A stretch of DNA of 64,000 bases from Aquipluma nitroreducens (GCF_009689585.1 NZ_AP018694.1:4331501-4395500); one strand, 5' to 3'; shown: positions 33,601 through 42,378, counted from the stretch's first letter. The notes: generated by a model not told the origin, from the letters alone. Program-made: numbers and translations.

Positions 33601-33837
33601 ATTCAGCGGATGGTGATGTGCGAAAAGTTATTCCTCATGGTAGTTGCCGTATTGATTGGCCTGATTCCCGCTGTGCTAAGCGGTTTGCCAACCTTACTTT
33701 CTTCGCTTTATGCCGGATTGTGGATTTGGCTGCCTGCCATCTCTATCCTGGTTATTTTTAGCGGAACTATTTTTAGTTTAATCGCTATCCGAATGGCTTT
33801 TAAACAGAATTTGGTGCAAGCGCTGCGGAATGAATAG
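30604..33837 (+). CDS. FtsX/LolCE-type ABC transporter permease, duplicated
   Basis: A 1077-aa permease made of two FtsX-MacB-PCD units. Seen: first transmembrane helix with a long periplasmic domain (about 50-480), then a block of helices (about 485-615) with FtsX features such as ASVLLAFLLFKLYLGFRKTEI (begins at about 494) and TALGFSFPAIRKLF, a second group (about 640-690), another periplasmic domain (about 740-950) and a final FtsX block (about 955-1075) with EYALLLSLGFSKSIIQRM. The coupling-helix motifs LTALGFS and LLSLGFS are the same element in both halves. The partner ATPase is at 28293. At more than 1000 aa it is larger than LolC/E and resembles the long two-unit permeases of Bacteroidota. 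Substrate unknown. Confidence 0.88.
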   Translation: MSLTKYILRTIRHYLKLNFTIVLGIALSTAILVGALIIGDSVRYSLQQITEQRLGKTSQVITASERLFRQQLATELAEKSNTETAALLRANGFGVIDGGELRINQLAVWGVDATIGNFANYPDAFQLQNNEVAINENLASLSGLKVGDEFLLRVDKLNTFPANTPFVSEKEATVSFRVKVARILSTDELGNFNLRNIQSAPRNVFLNLEWLNQQMGLQQKANVLLVAEGVSGTELVQNLQRSWKLDDVNLKIRENQELNYTELISDRVFVEPVVEQFSLKSVAGAKPVFSYFVNDFTLGDKQTPYSFVTSDSNLSGNQIDISEWLAEDLKAKVGDKVKVSYFEVGPLRRLVQKDTTFIVHSIFRIEGEKADPQLAPVIPGLSDAGNCRDWKTGVPVDLKKIRTKDEDYWKAYKGTPKAFVSLETAQKLWGNRFGRSTAIRVDGLKKAELENQLLTGLLPAQLGFEVKDVKTDGLAAASGGTDFGGLFIGLSFFVLFASVLLAFLLFKLYLGFRKTEIGTLTALGFSFPAIRKLFVAEASVFVLVGILLGIPFGIYYNHLILKAINTIWVDIVRTSIVDIYIRPVSLMMGSLIIAAMSFIAIWLMLSRFLKNEAIALQRKSVAGKVKSGNRSLWIGLGLISLSIIILFSMGFRSGEINPEMFFISGFGLLPGLILIFDFWMRRLAVQEKAMDFSLKAFLLKRIAGERRRNVMIVSFLSVGVFMVVSTGLNRKDLTSHAELPSSGTGGYDYFVETTMPVLFDASSKQGREDLNIPASAELVQFQSQQGDDASCLNLNKISRPRLIACNPEAFDRRGAFTFATRTDDLDAQHPWLTLNKTLADDVIPAIADQTVIQWGLMKSIGDTILYKTEDGKNLKLKLVGGLANSVFQGNVIIAEDHFNRAFPSVSGSNIFLIDAPDTTSVASDLQTGMRNYGPEISKTTDRLLNFYTIENTYLNIFLMLGALGLLIGTLGLGILIFRITFEQISEYALLLSLGFSKSIIQRMVMCEKLFLMVVAVLIGLIPAVLSGLPTLLSSLYAGLWIWLPAISILVIFSGTIFSLIAIRMAFKQNLVQALRNE

Positions 33838-33848
33838 GCTTAAACGAG

Positions 33849-33882
33849 AGTCAGGGCTTCACTTTGGAGTGAAACCCTGACT
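33849..33882. repeat. AGTCAGGG hairpin, copy 1 (possible bidirectional terminator)
   Basis: Arms AGTCAGGGCTTCAC and GTGAAACCCTGACT around TTTGGA, one G-T/C-A irregularity. It lies between the convergent permease (ends 33837) and membrane-protein gene (ends 33913). A related copy at 38591-38622. Confidence 0.6.
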
Positions 33883-33912
33883 AAATTCCTGGGGGAATTA
33901 TAATTGATGTGT

Positions 33913-34473
33913 TTATTTTTCAAGTTCTTCCAATAATCTTAAAGCATGTTCGCGAAGGGGTTTCTGGCGTTTGTACCAGATGAGGAAGCCGATACCAAAT
34001 CCAGCGCCCAAAAGCAGCAAGTAAGCCACAAATGCCACTGCAATTCTTATTTTGGTGTCATCAATATTTGGTATCATTTCTTCGCTGGTGAGGCTGACTC
34101 CAATGGCTGCCAGTAACGCGGGGAACAAGGCTTTTACCGTTTTGGTCTGCCAGATTTCGTAGCGCTGTGCAGCCTTCCGAAGCATTTCGGTAGTTGGTAT
34201 TCCGTAGTCAACCGATTTGTATTCGTTATTCATATTCCGGAAGATAAGGGCGAAAAACAGAAAACTGGCCGAAAAGAAGAAGAACCCGATTTCCTTCAAC
34301 ACGGATTCACCATCATAAAGCAGGAAAAGAAAAAAGCAAAAATAGAGTGGGGCAAAAATCCACATGAGCCATTTGAAACGGTTGGTCAAGTGCATGTTGC
34401 GGTCGTCTTCGCGGCGCAGTCCTTCAATAAGCTGGTTCAGGTCTAAATTGGGCGTATTTATTGTTGTTGTCAT
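33913..34473 (-). CDS. Four-helix membrane protein, probable ECF partner
   Basis: A 186-aa membrane protein with a cytoplasmic N-terminus (about 35 aa, containing NLDLNQLIEGLRREDDRN) and about four transmembrane helices in two pairs (about 30-50, 55-75, 115-135 and 140-165). It begins 5 bp after the stop of the ECF sigma gene, so the two are one operon and it is a candidate anti-sigma or sensor, but it shows no ZAS/anti-sigma zinc motif. No extracytoplasmic domain is long enough to bind a ligand. I do not recognise a named family. Position and translation coupling are the only functional hints. Confidence 0.7.
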   Translation of the reverse strand: MTTTINTPNLDLNQLIEGLRREDDRNMHLTNRFKWLMWIFAPLYFCFFLFLLYDGESVLKEIGFFFFSASFLFFALIFRNMNNEYKSVDYGIPTTEMLRKAAQRYEIWQTKTVKALFPALLAAIGVSLTSEEMIPNIDDTKIRIAVAFVAYLLLLGAGFGIGFLIWYKRQKPLREHALRLLEELEK

Positions 34474-34478
34474 GTCGG

Positions 34479-34997
34479 TTATGCTTTACTGTTTAATTGT
34501 TTTTTCAAGGTTTCTTTTACCCGGTGTATTTTCACTTTTACGTTGGGCTCGGTAAGCCCGATGATGTCGGCAATTTCGCGCATTGAGAGGCCTTCGAGTA
34601 CCAGAGAGATCAATGCTTTGTCGATGATCGACAATAGGTTCAGTTCGGTTTCTAAAGCTTCGAGTTGCTGTTCTTTTTTCTGTTTCAGTTCAAGCTCGTC
34701 GTTGTCGAGCAAAATGTTCAGGCTTTGAGGCGTCTGCTCCAGGTTCAGGTTCATGTTTCGGTAGGCTTTTCCGGCGAAACTCAGCGAAGTATTCACGGCA
34801 ATGCGGTAAATCCATGTGCTGATGGCCGAATCGCCGCGAAACTTGTCGAGGCTTTTCCAGATGTTGACCAAAATTTCCTGGTACAAATCTTTCCGGTCTT
34901 CCGGGTTTGACGAGTAATACCGGCAAATACCCTCGATCCGGAGTTTGTTTTCTTCAATAATTTGCTTAAACCGTAGTTCTTTTGAATCGTTCATCAA
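34479..34997 (-). CDS. ECF-type RNA polymerase sigma factor
   Basis: A 172-aa sigma-70 family protein with only regions 2 and 4. Seen: region 2 block DLYQEILVNIWKSLDKFRG (residues about 37-55), with STWIYRIAVNTSLSF for promoter melting, and region 4 helix-turn-helix LSMREIADIIGLTEPNVKVK with IHRVKETLKKQL. The central acidic linker (NDELELKQKKEQQLEALETE) is typical. A start one codon later (34994) is equally possible because of MM. It is co-transcribed with the membrane protein at 33913. The target regulon cannot be read from the window. Confidence 0.9.
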   Translation of the reverse strand: MMNDSKELRFKQIIEENKLRIEGICRYYSSNPEDRKDLYQEILVNIWKSLDKFRGDSAISTWIYRIAVNTSLSFAGKAYRNMNLNLEQTPQSLNILLDNDELELKQKKEQQLEALETELNLLSIIDKALISLVLEGLSMREIADIIGLTEPNVKVKIHRVKETLKKQLNSKA

Positions 34998-35101
34998 TCG
35001 TGTTTTTTGTTATTTAGTCAGCCGGTATTTAAATTGGTTACATTTTTTGTAGTCGAAAGTCACTAACAATCCGGAAGATTCTCTTATTCAAAACTATTTC
35101 G

Positions 35102-35109
35102 TATCTTTT
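35102..35109 (+). promoter_or_regulatory. Possible -7 promoter box (TAtcTTTT)
   Basis: One mismatch from TAnnTTTG, 39 bp before the chosen ATG (35149) of the DUF4395-like gene. No convincing -33 box. Confidence 0.3.
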
Positions 35110-35148
35110 TTGTCGAAAATTCAGGGTATAAACTTTAACTATTTAGCG

Positions 35149-35811
35149 ATGAGTAAAGTGATTAAATTTGGTGAAGATGTTGATGGGTATGAAATTCCGG
35201 TTTTAAACGAACGGGAAATACGTGCTGCCGCCGGAATATTATTTGTTTGGGCTTTTCTGTCGGTATTGATGGCCATTCTAAAAGGGAGTTTTGTTTCGCT
35301 AAAGTATTTTATTTTGGTTTTTCTGGTCGATTTTCTGATTCGTGTGTTTATCAATCCGAAGTTTTCGCCGACCCTGATCATCGGACGACTTATTGTTCGC
35401 CGACAGACCCCAGAATATGTGGGTGCAGCTCAAAAGAAGTTTGCCTGGGTAATCGGACTGGTTTTAGTATTGATCATGTTGGTTTTGGTTGTGTTCGTCA
35501 ATTCATACAGTGCAATTACCGGCTTGATCTGCTTGATCTGCCTGATATTTCTGTTATTTGAATCTGCTTTCGGAATTTGCCTGGGATGCCTGTTTTATGG
35601 TTGGTTTTACGGCAAGAAAGCTCGGTATTGTCCAGGCGAAGTTTGTGAGATAAAAGACCGGCACGAGATTCAGAAAACATCGTGGACACAAATCCTTATT
35701 GTTTTGGGATTTATCGCCTTTATTGCATTGTCAGTTTCTTTATTTCAGGAGAAGTTTAGCGAAAAGCCGCAGGATTTGTTTAAAATTATCGAATCGGCTC
35801 AATCGAAATAA
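35149..35811 (+). CDS. DUF4395-like membrane protein
   Basis: A 220-aa integral membrane protein with about four helices. Seen: KVIKFGEDVDGYEIPVLNER at the N-terminus, then INPKFSPTLIIGRLIV and AQKKFAWVIGLVL, and the Cys pair region ICLGCLFYGWFYG followed by YCPGEVC, which I associate with the DUF4395 family. The conserved Cys residues suggest a redox or metal role, not proven. The open frame starts 13 codons earlier (35110), but the ATG at 35149 gives the family's usual N-terminus. It is followed by a strong hairpin terminator and faces the histidine kinase gene. A C-terminal tail of about 40 aa ends in an amphipathic stretch. Confidence 0.68.
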   Translation: MSKVIKFGEDVDGYEIPVLNEREIRAAAGILFVWAFLSVLMAILKGSFVSLKYFILVFLVDFLIRVFINPKFSPTLIIGRLIVRRQTPEYVGAAQKKFAWVIGLVLVLIMLVLVVFVNSYSAITGLICLICLIFLLFESAFGICLGCLFYGWFYGKKARYCPGEVCEIKDRHEIQKTSWTQILIVLGFIAFIALSVSLFQEKFSEKPQDLFKIIESAQSK

Positions 35812-35829
35812 GATTTGCCATTTTAAGTC

Positions 35830-35880
35830 AAATACCCGCTGATTCCTTTTTTTGACGAGGGTTGCAGCGGGTATTTCTTT
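35830..35880. terminator. Bidirectional hairpin terminator
   Basis: Perfect 12-bp arms AAATACCCGCTG (35830-35841) and CAGCGGGTATTT (35865-35876) with a T-rich stretch after and an A-rich stretch before, between the convergent genes ending at 35811 and 35909. Confidence 0.75.
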
Positions 35881-35908
35881 TGCTGTAACGACCACATTCA
35901 AAAAAACA

Positions 35909-37930
35909 TTAAACTGAGATTTTGGCAGGAATGGTGAAGAAGAATGAGCTCCCTTTTTCTGGAGAACTGTTTACCCAGATTGTACCATTGTGTTTACCCA
36001 CAAATTCCTTGCATAGGATTAATCCCAGTCCCGAACCGTCTTCGTTGTTGGTTCCTTTTCGTTTGACTGTCGAATCGATTCGGAACAGGTTTCGTGCATC
36101 TTCTTCGGAAATGCCTATTCCTGAATCTTTAACACAAATGCTGATTTGATCGGTGATTTGAATTGCAGATACTTCAATCAGCCCGTTCTCGGGAGTAAAT
36201 TTAATTGCATTGTTAATGAGGTTTCTCAGTACGGTCTCAATCATCAGCGGGTCAGCAAACAGGATCAGATCATTGTCGTATTCTAGTTTAATTTCGATAT
36301 TCTTTTGTTCGGCTAAAGATCGCAGAACGCTTACCGAATTTTCAATGATCTTTTTAAATTCAATGTTTCGGGGACTAAATGTTAGTCTTCCAGTTTGCGA
36401 TCTCGACCATTCGAGCAGGTTTTGAAGCAACCGGAAAATATTGTTGGTTGAATGGTGTATGTCTGAAGCAAACTTTCTTCTTTCATCTTCAGTAAAATGA
36501 TCATAGTCATTACTCAAGAGCCACGAATATCCCATCACCGTGTGAAATGGGTTCTTTAAATCGTGCGCAATAATCGAGAAGAACTTATTTTTTGAAGCAT
36601 TTAAAACTCTGAGTTCATTTTCGCTCCGTTCAATTGTTTTGTTTTTTTGTTCAAGTAATTGATTCAACTTAATTTTGTCGTAATACCTGATGAGTACATA
36701 AAATACGAAAATAAGCAGCAATGCAGCCGTCACAAATCCAAGAATCTTGAGCTGTCGGTTTTTTTGCAATTGAACATCTGTTAAATCCTGTTTGGCTTGT
36801 AGCCTGATAATTTCATTTTGTTTCTTTTCAGTTTCATATTGTTTTTCGAGATTGGCAATTTGATCAAACTTCTGTTTTTCAGTTATACTATCGTTGTATT
36901 GCGAGGATAGAATGCGGTATTCTAAGGCATGTTTGTAATCGCCTTTCTTTTGGTAAACTTCCGACAAACCCTGATAAAGTTGCTTTTTCAGGAAAAGTTC
37001 TCGCTTAAATTTATTGGCAAGCTGTATGCTCTTTTTGTAAGCTGAAATTGATTCATCTAATTTGCCTTGTTTTCCTAAAATATTGGCAATTCCAAACTGA
37101 ATATTTGGCTCAAAATGAAGCCATCCAAGTTCCTGAAATTTTTTCCATGCCAAATTGAAATAGTTGATTGCGCTGTTTAAGCTATCTGGATAATTTGGCA
37201 GAATCCAAGCCATGTTCGATAGCGAAACTGCGTAGCGGTCATCTTGCCTGACTTTCTTAAAAAGATACAGTGCTTTATGGTAATTAATCAATGAAGAATC
37301 TGGCATTTTCATTCGGCTGTATGTTGCCCCCAGATAATCGTAATCAATAGCCAAACTTGCGGTATCGTGAATGGATTGGTTGATACTTAATGCTTTCCGG
37401 AAATAACTTATTGCTTCATTCACATTATCCATCTCGTTATGCACCAATCCAATATTGCCAAGAAGTTCGGCGGTGTAATCCAAATCTCTTTTTGCCAATT
37501 TTATTCCTTCAAGATAGCTGGCAATGGCTTCTTTACTTCTCGACATATTGAAATTCGAAATGCCAATGTATCTGTAACATTTGGTCATGCCTGAAGTATC
37601 GTTTAGTTGACGATACATTTCCAAAGCTTTTTGGTATTTTTTTATTGCCTCAGTAAAGTCTCTGGCCGTGTAAAGAATTCTCGCTGAATAGTAAACTGAC
37701 ATGGCTTGTTCGGGCAATTGTTTGTTGGCAACTGCGAGTTCAAATGCCTTTTTATTGTATCGATTACTTAAAGAGGAATCTTTAACAGTAGCATTTACAA
37801 GTTCTAAATAAATAGTTGTCTTTTGGACATTGCGGGCTTTTTCACTAAGACTCAATAAGCTATCCACTTTAGTTTGGGCAGAAGTAGTTATAGCTAATAA
37901 AAGACCAATAAATACATATAAAAGTCGCAT
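35909..37930 (-). CDS. TPR sensor histidine kinase
   Basis: A 673-aa membrane kinase of the kind common in Bacteroidota. Seen: signal peptide (MRLLYVFIGLLLAITTSAQ), about seven tetratricopeptide repeats (about residues 40-360; for example YQKALEMYRQLNDTSGMTKCY and ISYFRKALSINQSIHDTASL), one transmembrane helix (about 392-412), a coiled coil, a HisKA box with FFSIIAHDLKNPFHTVMG (phospho-acceptor His) and an HATPase domain with NLINNAIKFTPENG, GIGISEEDARNLF and GSGLGLILCKEF. The TPR sensor domain would be in the periplasm. No response-regulator gene is adjacent, so its partner is elsewhere. Monocistronic, with the strong terminator at 35830. Confidence 0.9.
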   Translation of the reverse strand: MRLLYVFIGLLLAITTSAQTKVDSLLSLSEKARNVQKTTIYLELVNATVKDSSLSNRYNKKAFELAVANKQLPEQAMSVYYSARILYTARDFTEAIKKYQKALEMYRQLNDTSGMTKCYRYIGISNFNMSRSKEAIASYLEGIKLAKRDLDYTAELLGNIGLVHNEMDNVNEAISYFRKALSINQSIHDTASLAIDYDYLGATYSRMKMPDSSLINYHKALYLFKKVRQDDRYAVSLSNMAWILPNYPDSLNSAINYFNLAWKKFQELGWLHFEPNIQFGIANILGKQGKLDESISAYKKSIQLANKFKRELFLKKQLYQGLSEVYQKKGDYKHALEYRILSSQYNDSITEKQKFDQIANLEKQYETEKKQNEIIRLQAKQDLTDVQLQKNRQLKILGFVTAALLLIFVFYVLIRYYDKIKLNQLLEQKNKTIERSENELRVLNASKNKFFSIIAHDLKNPFHTVMGYSWLLSNDYDHFTEDERRKFASDIHHSTNNIFRLLQNLLEWSRSQTGRLTFSPRNIEFKKIIENSVSVLRSLAEQKNIEIKLEYDNDLILFADPLMIETVLRNLINNAIKFTPENGLIEVSAIQITDQISICVKDSGIGISEEDARNLFRIDSTVKRKGTNNEDGSGLGLILCKEFVGKHNGTIWVNSSPEKGSSFFFTIPAKISV

Positions 37931-38125
37931 CAGAGTAAGCTTTTTTTAGATGCGGAAAATTATATATTTTTTGGAGATGGCAATCGTCTGGGGTAAATTT
38001 TAGTCGATTGGAATTTAATGGTTTTGGTTTGATCGTGAACATACCTAAAAGGAATCCGGATTCCAACGATTCAGTGAATCACCGTATTTAAATTTGGTAG
38101 ATTGAGTAGCCTGACTTTTAGAATC

Positions 38126-38560
38126 TCAATGCTGATTTTCCGGAATGGCGATTTCGTCGTTCCGGAGTTTGATGAAAAAGATGCTGATGATGCACCATCC
38201 AATCCAAAACAGGTATCCACCAATATGAAAACGATCACCCAATATTCCGTGTGAGAATGTTTTGAAATCTAAATAAGTATAATACATACCGAGAACGGCC
38301 AGAAATATAAAAGCAGCCTGGATCGTCAGATTAATACTTCGGCGGTATCTTTTTAAAATCTGATATTGAACGATTTCCAAAACTAGCCATGTAACCCAGA
38401 TCAATAAAGATCCTTTCCACCAGGTGTTTAAAAACTGGTATTCCCGATGCAAAACATTGATCCCTACCTTACCAACCAGTGATGCTTTCGATAGTGTCCA
38501 TCCGGCAATGATGGCAAGTGGTACTAAAATGGCATTTAATGTGATTATTTTTTTATTCAC
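38126..38560 (-). CDS. Small four-helix membrane protein
   Basis: A 144-aa hydrophobic protein with about four transmembrane helices (about residues 5-25, 50-70, 80-100 and 112-132), GTG start. Conserved-looking polar features are WWKGSLLIWVTW, YYTYLDFKTFSHGILGDRFH and the short charged tail RNDEIAIPENQH. Not assigned to a family. It lies between the histidine kinase (downstream by 195 bp) and two repeat elements upstream. Nothing in the sequence shows a catalytic role. Confidence 0.6.
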   Translation of the reverse strand: MNKKIITLNAILVPLAIIAGWTLSKASLVGKVGINVLHREYQFLNTWWKGSLLIWVTWLVLEIVQYQILKRYRRSINLTIQAAFIFLAVLGMYYTYLDFKTFSHGILGDRFHIGGYLFWIGWCIISIFFIKLRNDEIAIPENQH

Positions 38561-38590
38561 CTGTAGTTGTTTTAAAACTCCGGAACAAAA

Positions 38591-38622
38591 AGTCGGGGTT
38601 TCATCTGGAGTGAAACCCTGAC
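38591..38622. repeat. AGTCAGGG hairpin, copy 2
   Basis: Arms AGTCGGGGTTTCAT and GTGAAACCCTGACT around CTGGA, related to 33849-33882; both are followed by AAAT. It abuts the 147-bp repeat copy 2. Confidence 0.6.
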
Positions 38623-38630
38623 TAAATCTT

Positions 38631-38777
38631 AATTCTACTTTAACAGATTAACATTGGTGTTTGATTTTTCTCCTGTTTTACCCCAACCCTAAAGGGAGTC
38701 AGGAGAAAAATCTGGCTGTTCCCTTCAGGGTTCAGGGGTAAAACAGACAGATTTTTCGAATGTTTTAAAGTAGAATT
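38631..38777 (-). repeat. 147-bp MITE-like element, copy 2
   Basis: Same 147-bp length as 5150-5296 and in the opposite orientation, with ends AATTCTACTTTAA and TTAAAGTAGAATT. Differences from copy 1 are few (about seven or eight by eye) and scattered, including a complementary change that restores a CCCTAAAGGG hairpin. Confidence 0.75.
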
Positions 38778-38789
38778 AAAAATAGTTGT

Positions 38790-39617
38790 TTACCAAATCA
38801 AATCGGAGTTTAACAAACTGTCTGGATTGAGGTTTTTTTCTTCGATTGATTTAAAGTGCTTGTAGGTTCCTACTTTCAATTCGTAGGTTGCCGGTTCATC
38901 GCAAACAATCATTCCGCGTGGGTGAAGTTGCAGGGCACTGATGGTCCACATGTGGTTCACACCTTCTTCAATGGCATGTTGTAGCGCGCGGGCTTTGTTG
39001 TAGCCATTTACAATGATTAAAACTTCTTTCGAGTCCATTACAGTGCCAACGCCAACAGTAAGCGAAGAGTCAGGCACTTTATTCACGTCGTTGTCGAAAA
39101 AGCGCGAATTGGCTACTTTGGTATCGAAATTCAATTCTTTGTCGCGGGTTCGCGATGCCAGTGACGATCCGGGTTCGTTGAACGCAACATGCCCATCGGC
39201 GCCAATTCCACCAAGGAATAAATCAATTCCGCCATATGTTTTGATTTTATCTTCGTAAGCCTGGCATTCGGCTTTGAGGTCGGGTGCATTCCCATTCAGA
39301 AGATTAGCATTTTCAGGACGAATATCAATATGACTGAAGAAATTAGTCCACATAAATGTATAGTAACTTTGCGGATGATCTTTCGGAATACCTACATATT
39401 CGTCCATGTTAAAGGTTACTACATTTTTAAACGAAACCACTCCCGCCTGGTGCAATTTAATCAGTTCGCGATAAATGCCCAGCGGCGACGAGCCTGTTGG
39501 CAGTCCCAATACATAAGGTTTTTCGGTAGTTGGCTGAGCCAGAATAATCTTCCGTGCTATGTAGTTTGCTGCCCATTTAGATGCTAATTCGTAATTGTCC
39601 TGAATAATAAGTCTCAT
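38790..39617 (-). CDS. nagB: Glucosamine-6-phosphate deaminase
   Basis: Converts glucosamine 6-phosphate to fructose 6-phosphate and ammonia, the branch point of amino-sugar catabolism. Seen: 275 aa; [15 protein letters not shown] (phosphate loop), [17 protein letters not shown] (general-base Asp and conserved turn), [18 protein letters not shown] with the catalytic Glu/His region, and [19 protein letters not shown]. No allosteric deletion seen. It is the last gene of a tight minus-strand operon (42654-38790) starting with a small protein, a methyltransferase and a DUF4954 protein, with gaps of 3, 11 and 5 bp. Confidence 0.95.
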   Translation of the reverse strand: MRLIIQDNYELASKWAANYIARKIILAQPTTEKPYVLGLPTGSSPLGIYRELIKLHQAGVVSFKNVVTFNMDEYVGIPKDHPQSYYTFMWTNFFSHIDIRPENANLLNGNAPDLKAECQAYEDKIKTYGGIDLFLGGIGADGHVAFNEPGSSLASRTRDKELNFDTKVANSRFFDNDVNKVPDSSLTVGVGTVMDSKEVLIIVNGYNKARALQHAIEEGVNHMWTISALQLHPRGMIVCDEPATYELKVGTYKHFKSIEEKNLNPDSLLNSDLIW

Positions 39618-39622
39618 AATAT

Positions 39623-41635
39623 TTAATTCTGTTGGTTTTTCTCTATTGTTGTTAATTTCTCAATCATTTTTTCGCCGAGAAGAGTTTTTCGTTGGATGTG
39701 GTTCACAATCTCGTTGACAAAATCGTTGCTTTCAAAGCTCCCACGAACTTTTTCGAAATCGAGTTTTTGGGTGGTTTTATTGCCGTCCATTCCGAATCCA
39801 GTCATCGAGTCAAGCCTGAACTCTTTTTTTGCATCTTCATACAGCATCTCATCCAATCCGATTACACTTTCTTTCCATTTTTTGATCAGTGAAATAACGT
39901 CATTCAGGATAAGGTCGTCTATTTTTTTACCGGTTTTTTCGACTAATAATTCCGAAGCCCAAATCCATTCGTATTCATAATAATTGTTGTGTAAGTTTTT
40001 GAATTCCAGTTCTATCTCTTCTAAACTAGCCAATTCCTTACGTTCGATGCTTTTGATCAGCTTGTGGATTTCAGTCTTCGGAGCAATTAATCCTGATAAA
40101 TCGCTCCATTCTCCTTCGCCAATATTGTGTTTCGGTTTCAGGCATTCAATAAGTTCTTCCCATGTTTGAACGTTACATTTCTCGAGGCGCGAAATAACAG
40201 AGTTCCCCAGAAATTTATAGATAGCTTTATCGTACAGGTTGATTCCTTTTTCCAATGCAGTTCTGCTAATCAGTGTGTTCCGGTACGCAAAAACTTCGGT
40301 TGTTTCTCCTGAAATTTCCTTCAGACTGTTCAGTATATCCAGACCTTTCTGCATTTTTTTTATGGTGAACGGACTGAGCAGATTGAAGTTGATACAATCC
40401 AACTTCTCAGGATCATTGCGTCGGTCGCGCCGTGGCCATTTCATCACGTCACGAATGGTTCCAACACTCCGGAGGTTAATTCCGGGAGCAATCCAGCTGT
40501 CGTCCTTATTTTCAATGAGGTACGAAAATGGAAGGTCAGAGGTATCGGTATTTTTATAATGTCGCCCCATAACAAGCGTGAAAGCGCCTATTTTAGCTGG
40601 CCAGAGAATGTATGAGTCGGAGGTAGTTTTCGAGCCACGTTCCACTATCCCGTGATGAATTGGCCCCAGTTTGTACATGTGGTTGCTCTGGTTCGATCCG
40701 CTACCGGCATTGCAAAACGAGAACATTCCGGCAATTAATAAGGTTGATTTGTGATGTGTTACCGTGTATGGTCCACCAAAAATTGAACAGGCTTCGCCAT
40801 GAAACCCTTGGCAGTTGGCAAAAAATAAAGAGTTTTCGGCCGAATATTGTTTTCCTAAAGTACACCCCTGACCAATGAAACAATTGGATACAATAGTTCC
40901 GTCGGATATTTCGGCGCCTGAAGAAACAATAAAGTTTTCGGCCATAATGCCAGCGCCCAATTTTACAGGGGCAAATTCGTTGCTGTTTACCGATCCGTTT
41001 TCAAGTCGGGTGCAACCCTTTACCTGGCTATAAGGCCCGAACTTTACATTTTTAATTAGTCGACAGTTGCGGATAACTGAATATTCGCCAATGGTTCCGC
41101 GGTTGCTTTTCACCGAATTGGCATAATCGGTAATTTTTGATTCCAACTCTTCAATCAGGCAATGACGGTGTTTGTACCAGGCCAAAAAATAAGCCAGATG
41201 TGCCGACAGTTTATCGTAAATCATAACGCCGCGGCCACCAGTTTCGTCAAGCGTGGAGACTTTTATTCCGTTTCCAAAGGTGCTTTCCTCGTCAATGTAA
41301 CACAATTCAATGTTCTCAACAATAACATGATCGTGAATGTCATAGTTGGCTATATAATTCGAAATCTGGCTAATGTAAACCTGATCTCCAATGGTGCAGT
41401 TGTGTATGGTTGAGTTATACAAGCCACAATTTCTGAAAATTCCGCCATCGAATTCAACGGTTCCGGAGTTGTTGCCAATTTTTATACATCCGGAGAATTG
41501 TACATTGCGAATATTCTGGGGAATGAATACCTGACTCACAAAAATCTGATCCCAATCAGCGGCTGAAACACCTTGCTGTTTTAGAATTTCTATTTCCGAT
41601 GCGGAAAGTGGCCTGTATTTCTGATTGTCTTTCAA
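39623..41635 (-). CDS. DUF4954 left-handed beta-helix protein
   Basis: A 670-aa protein of the DUF4954 family, whose N-terminal two-thirds is a hexapeptide-repeat left-handed beta-helix like that of sugar acyltransferases/nucleotidyltransferases. Seen: N-terminal [16 protein letters not shown], repeated hexapeptide-like turns (for example [21 protein letters not shown], shown to 20 as [20 protein letters not shown]), [13 protein letters not shown], and a histidine-rich core block [20 protein letters not shown] followed by [13 protein letters not shown] and [11 protein letters not shown]. The His residues fit an acyltransferase-type active site. C-terminal 200 aa are helical. It is directly upstream of nagB (5 bp), pointing to amino-sugar or nucleotide-sugar metabolism; the reaction is unknown. 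Confidence 0.82.
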   Translation of the reverse strand: MKDNQKYRPLSASEIEILKQQGVSAADWDQIFVSQVFIPQNIRNVQFSGCIKIGNNSGTVEFDGGIFRNCGLYNSTIHNCTIGDQVYISQISNYIANYDIHDHVIVENIELCYIDEESTFGNGIKVSTLDETGGRGVMIYDKLSAHLAYFLAWYKHRHCLIEELESKITDYANSVKSNRGTIGEYSVIRNCRLIKNVKFGPYSQVKGCTRLENGSVNSNEFAPVKLGAGIMAENFIVSSGAEISDGTIVSNCFIGQGCTLGKQYSAENSLFFANCQGFHGEACSIFGGPYTVTHHKSTLLIAGMFSFCNAGSGSNQSNHMYKLGPIHHGIVERGSKTTSDSYILWPAKIGAFTLVMGRHYKNTDTSDLPFSYLIENKDDSWIAPGINLRSVGTIRDVMKWPRRDRRNDPEKLDCINFNLLSPFTIKKMQKGLDILNSLKEISGETTEVFAYRNTLISRTALEKGINLYDKAIYKFLGNSVISRLEKCNVQTWEELIECLKPKHNIGEGEWSDLSGLIAPKTEIHKLIKSIERKELASLEEIELEFKNLHNNYYEYEWIWASELLVEKTGKKIDDLILNDVISLIKKWKESVIGLDEMLYEDAKKEFRLDSMTGFGMDGNKTTQKLDFEKVRGSFESNDFVNEIVNHIQRKTLLGEKMIEKLTTIEKNQQN

Positions 41636-41646
41636 GTTGTTTGTTT

Positions 41647-42378
41647 TTAAAAGGTTATCTGAGCCAAATAATCGTAATGCTGACCTTTAAATACTTTTTT
41701 CAGTTTTAACTGATTTTTTTCAATCGCATTTTCCAGATTGTTCAAGTCGACATACAACCACGAAAAAGGATGACTTATCCAGTTTTTATATTCCGTTTGA
41801 AATGTCAGTTCTCCATAGTATTTGCCGGCTGAAATATCAATCAGGGCGGACCCGTCTTCCTCCTCAAACAAATAAATGAGGTCTGACGAGTCTATTAAAA
41901 TTTGACCACCTGGATTTAGCAGCGTTTTCAGATGATGCAGCAACACTTCAAGTCCGCTCAAACTCCCGGCGATTCCTGTTCCGTTCATAAGCAGCAATAT
42001 GGTATCGAAAGTTTGGCCGTTGAATTTAAAAATGTCTTGCTGAACGATTTTTGTGATGTTGCGGTCTTTTAAAACGTTGCAGCAAAGTGCCGAAGTTTCG
42101 AGAGCGGTAACTTCAAACCCTTTTTGTTGCAGGTAACCCGAATGTGGCCCGGCACAGGCTCCCACATCAAGAATAGTTCCGGAGCAAAGGCTCATGGCTT
42201 TTTTTTCCAGCGCAGGCATCTGTTTATACGTCCTGAACAAGTAGGAGGTATCGATGGTGTCGTCATCAAAATCGTCGGAATGAACGATGATGGGCTGGTT
42301 GATGGAATGATAATGAAAGTCATAGACAGCTCTTCCAATGGGGTCATCAAAATGTGGGCTCATACTTTCGTTTTCCAT
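41647..42378 (-). CDS. Class I SAM-dependent methyltransferase
   Basis: A 243-aa Rossmann-fold methyltransferase. Seen: motif I CSGTILDVGACAGPHSGYL (SAM-binding GxGxG variant, DVGACAG), motif II VTALETSALC, motif III TILLLMNGTG with the substrate-region sequence GLEVLLHHLKTLLNPGGQIL, and a C-terminal beta domain (FKGQHYDYLAQITF). Substrate not identifiable; small molecule or carbohydrate is as likely as protein. It is in an operon with the DUF4954 and nagB genes (11 bp upstream of DUF4954). Confidence 0.85.
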   Translation of the reverse strand: MENESMSPHFDDPIGRAVYDFHYHSINQPIIVHSDDFDDDTIDTSYLFRTYKQMPALEKKAMSLCSGTILDVGACAGPHSGYLQQKGFEVTALETSALCCNVLKDRNITKIVQQDIFKFNGQTFDTILLLMNGTGIAGSLSGLEVLLHHLKTLLNPGGQILIDSSDLIYLFEEEDGSALIDISAGKYYGELTFQTEYKNWISHPFSWLYVDLNNLENAIEKNQLKLKKVFKGQHYDYLAQITF

